Positions 1 to 4,471 of a DNA stretch of 5,654 bases are shown in pieces; the first letter of the stretch is position 1, and each line of letters begins with the position of its first letter. The DNA comes from CAYGZT01 sp964354445 (GTDB taxonomy: Bacteria > Patescibacteriota > Minisyncoccia > UBA6257 > JAGOQP01). The position numbers were made by a program, and so were the translations under genes. The stretch spans positions 1-5,654 of the forward strand of contig CAYGZT010000030.1 in the NCBI GenBank assembly GCA_964354445.1, in the 5' to 3' direction. Under the pieces are notes generated by a model. The model was given only the letters and a program-made list of their open reading frames with translations, did not search any database and had not been told where the DNA came from.

Positions 1-797
1 AAGATGACCGCCGTCCGCCGCCCCAGGGTATAGTGGTGTGTACATACAATACTCGAAACTGCCGCAGCGTTCTTATGAAGATCTCTATGCGTCGCATCTT
101 TGACCGCCTGCCGCGCCCCTTTGCACAACGCCTCAATATCAACGCCCGCACACAGAAGCGGGAAGAGTCCCACCGCCGAGAAAACCGAGTAGCGTCCGAC
201 AACCGGGAGTGGGACGGAAAGCGCCGCAAGATGTTGCTTTCGTGCCTTGCGCCACAATACCGACTCGACATCCGTGGTAATGACGATCCGGTCGGAAATA
301 TTTCCAAACCGCCGCTGCAGAATATCCACAAGGATCTCTCCGTTGACCACCGTTTCAACCGTTCGCCCCGACTTGCTGATGATATTGACGATGAATTCCG
401 AAGGAGTGGCAATGTCGTGTAGCGCCAGATGAACGATTTTTTGCAGAGTCGCGTCGTTGATTCCTTCCACAAAAATCAGCCCAGGACGGGGATGCATCCC
501 CATTCCGATAGCTTGTGCAACGGCTCGCACCCCCAAACTTGACCCGCCGATGCCCACGACAAACACGTACTTGAGAGTGCCCGACGCTTTTTCTTTGTAC
601 ACGGTCCGAACGGCGCGCTGTATCGAAGTGTCAAACGGAAGGTGAACGAAACTCATCGGCCCCCGATACGTCTTGTTTTTTACGGCAGCCGTAAGACGCT
701 TTTGTTCGCTTCCAAGACGGGATGCCGCAGCGCGAATCTGCGCGGGCGAAACATGCGAATGGCGATATAGAAACTTCAGCGGCGATTTTTTACCCAT
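1..797 (-). CDS. pgi: Glucose-6-phosphate isomerase, N-terminal part (runs off left edge)
   Basis: Cytosolic enzyme that interconverts glucose 6-phosphate and fructose 6-phosphate in glycolysis and gluconeogenesis. I translated the minus strand from the ATG at 797: 265 codons stay open to the window edge, so the C-terminal part, including the last catalytic residues, is missing. Family hallmarks appear in order: GIGGSSLG at residues 82-89 (first sugar-isomerase domain, phosphate binding), SKSGRTVET at 141-149 (the SKTGTTxET-type phosphate-binding loop), and VVGRYSVFSAVGLFP at 199-213, which corresponds to PGI signature 1. The usual GGR of that signature is VGR here. The positions fit the short (about 420-450 residue) bacterial form. 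The gene lies 20 nt after the Gmad2 gene on the same strand. No Shine-Dalgarno is visible, but an extended -10 box ends 8 nt before the ATG. Family assignment is firm; enzymatic activity is inferred. Confidence 0.95.
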   Translation of the reverse strand, partial: MGKKSPLKFLYRHSHVSPAQIRAAASRLGSEQKRLTAAVKNKTYRGPMSFVHLPFDTSIQRAVRTVYKEKASGTLKYVFVVGIGGSSLGVRAVAQAIGMGMHPRPGLIFVEGINDATLQKIVHLALHDIATPSEFIVNIISKSGRTVETVVNGEILVDILQRRFGNISDRIVITTDVESVLWRKARKQHLAALSVPLPVVGRYSVFSAVGLFPLLCAGVDIEALCKGARQAVKDATHRDLHKNAAAVSSIVCTHHYTLGRRTAVI

Positions 798-804
798 CGC
801 GTTT

Positions 805-813
805 AGTATAGCA
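805..813 (-). promoter_or_regulatory. Extended -10 promoter of pgi, probably giving a leaderless mRNA
   Basis: Read on the minus strand, the 20-nt gap before pgi contains TGCTATACT: a TG-n extension at 813-811 and a 5/6 match to TATAAT at 810-805. No TTGACA-like -35 is seen at the usual distance, as expected for an extended -10 promoter. The last base of the box is 8 nt from the A of the start codon, so transcription would begin at or within a base of the ATG. This would let pgi be expressed independently of the upstream PspC-Gmad2 pair. Confidence 0.55.
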
Positions 814-817
814 AATT

Positions 818-1396
818 TCACCTGAATCGCACTGGCACCACAAGCTGATCGTCGTGCTCGGGGAGTCCGGAAGGGTTGTCTTTTTTCAGAATCAGCGTTC
901 CCTTCTCCGTCACCGGTGAAGAAAACTCGAGCGTTGCCGAAAACGGCACAAATGCTTCAGTCATCCATTCGTCTTGCGCTGTTACAATGCCGCTGGCAAT
1001 GACACCGCCGCTGTCATCAAGCAACTCAACCGGAAATGAGGCCTCAAAAAACCAGTACCCCCGGGCGCGCCCCGAAATGACCAGCGGACTTGAAACGGTT
1101 TCGTTGGGACGCGGCCGTTCGAGAACAATCAAGTCCATCTTCTCGAGCTCGTTTCCTATGTCTTGAGTGAATGTCCCGTCTCCCGGGACATTGCAGCGCG
1201 GAGGGTAGCTTTCCATTATCGGATATCCCGCCCCCGCGCATTCTTCAAAAGAATTTGGCGTTTGTCCCGAAGGCAGTTTCGACGTCAACAGCGGTAACTT
1301 CAACCCGCCGAAAGCAAAGAATGCTCCCACCGCTGCAACAACCAACACTGCCACAAAAACTCCCAGTGCTGCTTTCTTGAAATGGACGTGCAGCAT
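818..1396 (-). CDS. Membrane-anchored Gmad2-domain protein with Cys-containing ESYP segment
   Basis: A 192-residue protein predicted to be anchored by one N-terminal membrane helix (about residues 9-29, after a Lys-containing start) with the rest outside the membrane. Residues about 50-82 form a short segment with Cys53 and Cys68, built around ECAGAGYPIMESYPPRC, followed by a DGTF turn; the two cysteines could pair. Residues about 88-192 are a Gmad2 domain, the immunoglobulin-like domain first noted in spore-germination proteins: RPxxxETVSSPLVISGRARG, then WFFEASFPVELLD, a WMTEAFVPFSATLEF strand pair and the KKDNPSGLPEHDD turn near the C-terminus. There is no lipobox. The gene starts 1 nt after the TAG stop of the PspC gene (TAGGATG), so translation is probably coupled. 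Domain identification is strong. Gmad2 is usually taken to bind ligands or act at the cell surface, but the role here is unknown. Confidence 0.9.
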   Translation of the reverse strand: MLHVHFKKAALGVFVAVLVVAAVGAFFAFGGLKLPLLTSKLPSGQTPNSFEECAGAGYPIMESYPPRCNVPGDGTFTQDIGNELEKMDLIVLERPRPNETVSSPLVISGRARGYWFFEASFPVELLDDSGGVIASGIVTAQDEWMTEAFVPFSATLEFSSPVTEKGTLILKKDNPSGLPEHDDQLVVPVRFR

Positions 1397-1397
1397 C

Positions 1398-1859
1398 CTA
1401 CTTTTTGGCGATGAAATAGAGTCCCACCAAAATCAGCAGAACGTACCACGTCGTACTCCATGCAATCCAGTGCGGAACGTACTGCTGCGCAATCAGCGCA
1501 AGACCGATGATGACAATCAAGAGTCCCAATAACTTCCGAGAGCCCGATGACCGCAGACCGTGTTTGCGCGCTTCCTGCACAATCGTTTCCGCCATCCCTC
1601 GCGCCTGGCGTGCAACGTCCTCGGAGTTCTTCTTCAAGTCAAGCGGTCTTGTGTCCGCACCGTTTGCCGCCTCAAGCGGTACTACAAGCGCCAGAATGAT
1701 GTATGCCAAAAGACCCGCGCCGGGCATAATAGCAAAGAGTACAAAGATGACTCGAACCAGAGTGGAATCGACGTTGAAATAGTCGGCCAACCCCCCGCAG
1801 ACGCCAAAAACCATCCGATCCGTACGCGAACGATGAAGACGCTTAACATTTTCCAACAT
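1398..1859 (-). CDS. PspC-domain membrane protein
   Basis: A 153-residue predicted inner-membrane protein. Residues 7-64 match the PspC domain: a basic N-terminus (RLHRSRTDRM), then VFGVCGGLADYFNVDSTLVR, then a hydrophobic stretch (about 37-61) closing with VPLE. In phage-shock systems PspC senses membrane stress and signals to PspA/PspF; stand-alone PspC-domain proteins are common outside proteobacteria and their targets are mostly unknown. A charged middle region (about 65-109, possibly helical) leads to two more hydrophobic segments (about 110-125 and 133-150), resembling the membrane part of LiaF-like or DUF5668-type proteins. It is the first gene of a minus-strand run and is followed after 1 nt by the Gmad2 gene, so the two probably act in the same envelope process. 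No Shine-Dalgarno is visible ahead of the ATG at 1859. No pspA or pspF is present in the window. Confidence 0.92.
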   Translation of the reverse strand: MLENVKRLHRSRTDRMVFGVCGGLADYFNVDSTLVRVIFVLFAIMPGAGLLAYIILALVVPLEAANGADTRPLDLKKNSEDVARQARGMAETIVQEARKHGLRSSGSRKLLGLLIVIIGLALIAQQYVPHWIAWSTTWYVLLILVGLYFIAKK

Positions 1860-1889
1860 GGTATGTGTTGTTACTGATGACGATACGCC

Positions 1890-1895
1890 ATTATG
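1890..1895 (-). promoter_or_regulatory. Possible -10 box for the PspC-Gmad2-pgi run
   Basis: On the minus strand CATAAT (5/6 to TATAAT) lies 30 nt before the PspC start codon, which would give a leader of about 20-25 nt. No convincing -35 lies at 17 nt, and no TG extension precedes it. It is the best candidate in the 137-nt divergent region, but the support is only a short match. Confidence 0.25.
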
Positions 1896-1937
1896 TTCTA
1901 TCGTAGCACACCGCCTACTGCCGTCCAGCCCTCTCTC

Positions 1938-1966
1938 TTGTGCACGATGCGCACATTATGTAGAAT
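1938..1966 (+). promoter_or_regulatory. Possible promoter for the small membrane protein gene
   Basis: TTGTGC at 1938-1943 and TAGAAT at 1961-1966 are separated by 17 nt, the optimal sigma70-type spacing. The -10 matches 5/6 and the -35 only 3/6. The predicted start near 1973 lies about 24 nt before the ATG at 1997. It is arranged back to back with the candidate promoter of the PspC gene. Confidence 0.3.
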
Positions 1967-1996
1967 GCGGCATCATAAGGGTACTGCATCACCACC

Positions 1997-2347
1997 ATGA
2001 GAAAAACCGAACGGGCGCGCCGCATCGTCGGAACAATCCTTGTCATCGTCCTGCTGATAGCGCTTGCGGCTCTTTTGAGCTCGCAGCCGCTTAAGCGACA
2101 GACGGTTCTTATCCAGACACCCTCCGCATACCCCTACGCCGCAACGATGTATTCGTATGGGACGTCATACCAGGTAAACGGCGCTTCGATCACGGCATCG
2201 CCTGTCAGCATCGACACGTGCAGCAGCAATTTTCTTGGTGGCGTTCCGCCGACATTCCAGTCAAGCGACTGCAGCCGATATTACGGCTCAGATGGCACTG
2301 CATCGGTTTTATACTGGGGACCGGGAGTACTGAACTGGACCCGATAG
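1997..2347 (+). CDS. Small single-pass membrane protein, unknown family
   Basis: A 116-residue protein I do not recognise. It begins with a basic segment (MRKTERARR), followed by a strongly hydrophobic helix at about residues 9-27 and then LSSQPLKRQ. This is the usual layout of an N-terminal signal anchor with a short extracytoplasmic tail. The tail (about 30-116) is rich in Ser, Thr, Tyr and Gly, has no charged core, and contains two cysteines (75 and 92) that could form a disulfide. There is no lipobox cysteine after the helix. It is the only plus-strand protein gene in the window, is divergent from the PspC gene and ends 32 nt from the stop of the convergent fusion gene. No good Shine-Dalgarno is present: AAGGG at 1977-1981 is too far from the start. 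The in-phase basic-hydrophobic start and the fit between neighbours argue that it is real, but no homology supports it. Confidence 0.6.
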   Translation: MRKTERARRIVGTILVIVLLIALAALLSSQPLKRQTVLIQTPSAYPYAATMYSYGTSYQVNGASITASPVSIDTCSSNFLGGVPPTFQSSDCSRYYGSDGTASVLYWGPGVLNWTR

Positions 2348-2379
2348 CGCCGCGACGGCAATGTACGCGACGCCCTGCA

Positions 2380-4098
2380 TCAGGCACGCACTTTGAAGCG
2401 CTGGAGTGTTTCACTGATGATAAGGCCGATCAGGTCGCGGTAACTTAAACCCGACGCCTCGGCCGCCAGCACGGTTTCCGAATCACGCGAGAGATATGAG
2501 TTAAGGTTCGCTTCAAGCACGTAAATCTTTCCTTCCGGCGAGAGACGCAAATCAATACGCGCATAGTCACGTACGCCAAACGCCCGATACGCCCGCACTG
2601 CGTAATCGTACATCTTCCTGATAATCTCCGGCGGCATCGTTGCGGCTACCTGTGACCCGACTTTCAGCGATACGGCATTGTATTCGGGTGATTCTTTTTC
2701 AATCTTTGCACGATGCGTGTAAATTTTTGGTTTATCGGAGGGCCAGTTTAAAAAATCGAGTTCAACCAGCTCAAGCGGACGGAGCATTTCGTTGCCGACG
2801 ATCGATATGAAAAATTCCCTCCCTTCTATATACTCTTCAACCAGCGCGTCATCCTTAATCTCCCGGTGGATTTGACTGGCCTTTTCGCGCAACGCATCTG
2901 CATCGCGCACCACTGACCGCTCGTCCACGCCGATGGAAGCGTCCTGATGCACCGGCTTAACAAAACGCGGGAAGGCTAATCCCTCGGGCAGAACGATTTC
3001 TTTTCCAGCCGGCAGAACAAAGTACGCAGGGTACGGGATGCCGTGGAAGTCAAAAATTTCCTTCGTCAGCCGCTTGTCGTTACTCAAAAACAATCCTCCA
3101 GATCCCGAGCCGGTGAAGGGAATGCGCAGAAGTTCCAAGAGCGCGGTTACGTTGAAATCAAAGCGGTCGTTGTTGCGAAACGTCTCACAGAGATTGAATA
3201 CCACATCGGGTTTCGCTTGTCTGATGCCGTTGGTGATGCGCTCAATGCTGCGATTGATTGGCAAAAGCACCACGCCATATCCCATACCGACAAGCACTTC
3301 TTTGATCTGGTCAACCACTTCGTCGTGCACAGGCCGCTGACGCGGATATTCCTGATAAAACAGCAGCAGCACCCGTTCGCGGTCTCTTGCCGACAAAGCA
3401 AGCGTCGTGCGATACCACTCGCTTAATGTTTCGTGTATCGAGTCAACCGGAACGTCCAGCGCGCCTTCACTGACTTTGGGCGAACGCCTGCCGTATTCCC
3501 TGACCAGCTGCGACGCATACGCGAGTTTTTTGAACGCTTTGGTGCGCCGATAAATCCGCCGCCAGTCAAACCCCGGCGTTATCAGTACCGCAAACGTTTC
3601 GGCGAAATCATCGTCGGAATGCTTTTGGGCATACCACCCTTCCAGATGATGTACAAAGTGACCGCTTCCTACCACTGCCGCAAAGTTATCTTCGTAGGGC
3701 GTGCCGTAGACGCCAAAAATTTCCTTCCAGTGAGCAAGTTCGTGCAGTTTGTGCGCATAGCAGAACGCATGTCCCGCTTCATGCCGCAGCAACTGCGTAA
3801 TCTCTGCCGGTGATTCAATCCACCCTCGCTTCTTGGTTTCTACCGCCCGCAGAATGCGATGCGCCAAGTAGAACGGGATACCAATGGCAGGGACGCCGTC
3901 GGGACATCCCCAGTCGTCGCTGAAATAGACGACGGGCTTAAAATCAATACCCGCCGCCTCAAGTTCTTTGTATAGCTGCCCTGCGGCATCGGCGATGTCG
4001 GACTCGCCCACAATCAATCCCAGCTCGCCGACCGATGTTTTCAGCAGTTCTTCCTCGGACTTTTGATTAAGATGAGCAAGCGGCATACCATTGTTCAT
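2380..4098 (-). CDS. Fusion of a zinc-metallopeptidase-like domain and a D-Ala-D-Ala-ligase-like ATP-grasp domain
   Basis: A predicted 572-residue cytosolic protein. Residues about 60-225 resemble a putative zinc metallopeptidase: RHEAGHAFCY holds an HEAGH (HExxH) motif at 106-110, and DDDFAETFAVLITPG places a likely third ligand at Glu167. Residues about 240-570 are an ATP-grasp domain of the D-Ala-D-Ala ligase type: FNLCETF (301-307), FTGSGSGGLFLSNDK (328-342), FVKPVHQDASIG (379-390, Lys381 for ATP), VEEYIEGREF (420-429), YARIDLRL (512-519) and LEANLNSYL (528-536). Arg514, Asp516, Glu529 and Asn531 keep the spacing of the E. coli DdlB catalytic Arg and metal ligands. Substrate-side residues differ from Ddl, so it is probably not the housekeeping ligase. 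An in-frame GTG at 4113 would add five residues, but the ATG at 4098 is preferred because a TGATATACT box overlaps that GTG. No Shine-Dalgarno is seen. The substrate is unknown; ATP-dependent amide ligation paired with peptide hydrolysis is inferred. Confidence 0.9.
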   Translation of the reverse strand: MNNGMPLAHLNQKSEEELLKTSVGELGLIVGESDIADAAGQLYKELEAAGIDFKPVVYFSDDWGCPDGVPAIGIPFYLAHRILRAVETKKRGWIESPAEITQLLRHEAGHAFCYAHKLHELAHWKEIFGVYGTPYEDNFAAVVGSGHFVHHLEGWYAQKHSDDDFAETFAVLITPGFDWRRIYRRTKAFKKLAYASQLVREYGRRSPKVSEGALDVPVDSIHETLSEWYRTTLALSARDRERVLLLFYQEYPRQRPVHDEVVDQIKEVLVGMGYGVVLLPINRSIERITNGIRQAKPDVVFNLCETFRNNDRFDFNVTALLELLRIPFTGSGSGGLFLSNDKRLTKEIFDFHGIPYPAYFVLPAGKEIVLPEGLAFPRFVKPVHQDASIGVDERSVVRDADALREKASQIHREIKDDALVEEYIEGREFFISIVGNEMLRPLELVELDFLNWPSDKPKIYTHRAKIEKESPEYNAVSLKVGSQVAATMPPEIIRKMYDYAVRAYRAFGVRDYARIDLRLSPEGKIYVLEANLNSYLSRDSETVLAAEASGLSYRDLIGLIISETLQRFKVRA

Positions 4099-4103
4099 CG
4101 GTA

Positions 4104-4112
4104 AGTATATCA
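4104..4112 (-). promoter_or_regulatory. Extended -10 promoter of the fusion gene, probably leaderless
   Basis: The minus strand reads TGATATACT: TG-n at 4112-4110 and TATACT at 4109-4104, the same hexamer as in front of pgi. The last base is 6 nt from the A of the ATG at 4098, so the transcript would begin at or next to the start codon. No -35 match is found at 17 nt. The site overlaps the alternative GTG start at 4113 and so argues against it. Confidence 0.55.
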
Positions 4113-4151
4113 CGCACGAACCCGCACGTCGGTATTACGTCGAATGTTTGC

Positions 4152-4181
4152 TTGACATGGAATCGGCTGACAAGATACACT
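4152..4181 (+). promoter_or_regulatory. Sigma70-like promoter of the structured RNA
   Basis: A perfect TTGACA at 4152-4157 is followed after 18 nt by TACACT at 4176-4181 (4/6 to TATAAT). This predicts a start around 4187-4189, about 20 nt before the first arm of the 13-bp closing helix. It is the only consensus -35 I found in the window and points away from the fusion gene into a region with no protein gene. Confidence 0.5.
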
Positions 4182-4187
4182 TGCGCC

Positions 4188-4352
4188 ACATTCTTAAACG
4201 ACAGCATGCGAGGCCGCGGCTTCACAGCCTCCAGGCTGGATGACCCGTGGCAAGTCGCTCCGCTTTTGTCCAAAGCGATTGTTGCCCATCATCGCCGCGG
4301 CCTCGCTCCATTGTTCTCCGCCGGACGTTTCCAAGCGCCCGGCGATTCTTTT
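4188..4352 (+). ncRNA. Candidate structured noncoding RNA, family unknown
   Basis: About 165 nt, bounded by a promoter (4152-4181) and a terminator hairpin (4319-4352) and lying where no convincing protein is encoded. Helices found by eye: P1 pairs 4208-4220 with 4294-4306, 13 uninterrupted GC-rich pairs. A 4-nt linker leads to P2, 4225-4229 with 4234-4238, closing the loop TCCA. P3 starts with no gap and pairs 4239-4243 with 4289-4293, adjoining P1 directly. After an internal loop P3 continues as 4249-4253 with 4282-4286 and 4255-4259 with 4274-4278; an alternative tip is 4261-4266 with 4272-4277. This is a compact three-way junction. I did not recognise SRP RNA (no GGAA tetraloop with AGCAG side), RNase P, tmRNA or tRNA features; a divergent 6S RNA cannot be excluded. 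No plus-strand gene follows closely, so a trans-acting or housekeeping RNA is more likely than a riboswitch. Ends are estimates. Confidence 0.55.
4319..4352 (+). terminator. Intrinsic terminator of the structured RNA
   Basis: CGCCGG (4319-4324) pairs with CCGGCG (4339-4344). The stem continues past an A-C mismatch through 4326-4328 with 4335-4337, closing a short loop. It is followed directly by ATTCTTTT (4345-4352). A GC-rich hairpin with a T-rich tail on the plus strand is the classic Rho-independent form; the tail is moderately T-rich rather than a pure T run. Confidence 0.6.
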
Positions 4353-4356
4353 GCGC

Positions 4357-4390
4357 GAAAGCGAAATGGAAGTGAAAGTGAATGGAAACG
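4357..4390. repeat. Short purine-rich degenerate GAAA-type hexamer tract
   Basis: Between the RNA terminator and the palindrome the plus strand reads as a degenerate six-base pattern: GAAAGC, GAAATG, GAAGTG, AAAGTG, then AATGGA and AACG. The complementary strand is therefore pyrimidine-rich and G-poor. It may be only low-complexity spacer. On the minus strand a C/T-rich, G-poor stretch after a hairpin could also help Rho-type termination, which is speculative. Confidence 0.3.
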
Positions 4391-4405
4391 ATAACAAATG
4401 GGAGT

Positions 4406-4449
4406 AATAACAAAATGTCTAGGAATTCACGATCGTGAATTCCTAGACA
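4406..4449 (-). terminator. Likely terminator of the DUF763 gene
   Basis: On the minus strand the 34-bp palindrome starts 22 nt after the TAG stop of the DUF763 gene and is followed at once by TTTTGTTATT (4415-4406). The position and T-rich tail fit intrinsic termination. The unusually long, spacer-free stem is not typical, so an additional role is possible. On the plus strand no T run follows, so termination would be one-directional. Confidence 0.5.
4416..4449. repeat. Perfect 34-bp palindrome
   Basis: The arms TGTCTAGGAATTCACGA (4416-4432) and TCGTGAATTCCTAGACA (4433-4449) are exact reverse complements with no spacer, centred on GATC. Three more pairs (4411-4413 with 4452-4454) follow after two mismatches. 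The arms are AT/GC mixed, unlike the GC-rich stem of the nearby terminator. It can fold as a long hairpin in RNA or a cruciform in DNA, or present a two-fold symmetric protein site. Confidence 0.9.
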
Positions 4450-4471
4450 AATTGAAAGCGATCGAAGTAAC

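Noticed and set aside
33..645. Plus-strand frames of 129, 61 and 62 codons
   Set aside because: They lie entirely antisense to pgi, whose motifs fix the coding strand.
1858..2094. A 78-codon plus-strand frame overlapping the start of the small membrane protein gene
   Set aside because: The translation is His/Cys/Arg-rich without structure, and it covers the divergent promoter region; the frame from 1997 has a proper signal-anchor instead.
2348..2379. A bidirectional terminator between the convergent genes
   Set aside because: The repeated GCGACG blocks there are direct repeats, not an inverted pair, and no T run follows on either strand.
3038..3813. Plus-strand frames of 100-127 codons inside the fusion gene
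   Set aside because: They are antisense to conserved ATP-grasp and metallopeptidase motifs and have no recognisable domains of their own.
4188..4352. SRP RNA, RNase P RNA, tmRNA or hammerhead ribozyme identity for the structured RNA
   Set aside because: No GGAA tetraloop with AGCAG, no RNase P GAGGAAAGUC block, no tRNA-like ends and no CUGANGA/GAAA core. CTGGATGA at 4235-4242 only superficially resembles a hammerhead core.
4152..4394. An 80-codon plus-strand open frame across the structured RNA
   Set aside because: It starts inside the TTGACA region, has no family-like composition or ribosome site, and runs through both the three-way junction and the terminator hairpin. The RNA explanation accounts for the sequence better.
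4194..4413. Two overlapping minus-strand frames of 63 and 67 codons, one with a signal-peptide-like hydrophobic start
   Set aside because: The hydrophobic start is only the translation of the C/T-rich complement of the GAAA tract, and the rest is antisense to the structured RNA with no recognisable domain.
4416..4449. Insertion-sequence end or CRISPR repeat
   Set aside because: There is a single copy in the window, no target-site duplication, no transposase and no spacer-repeat periodicity.
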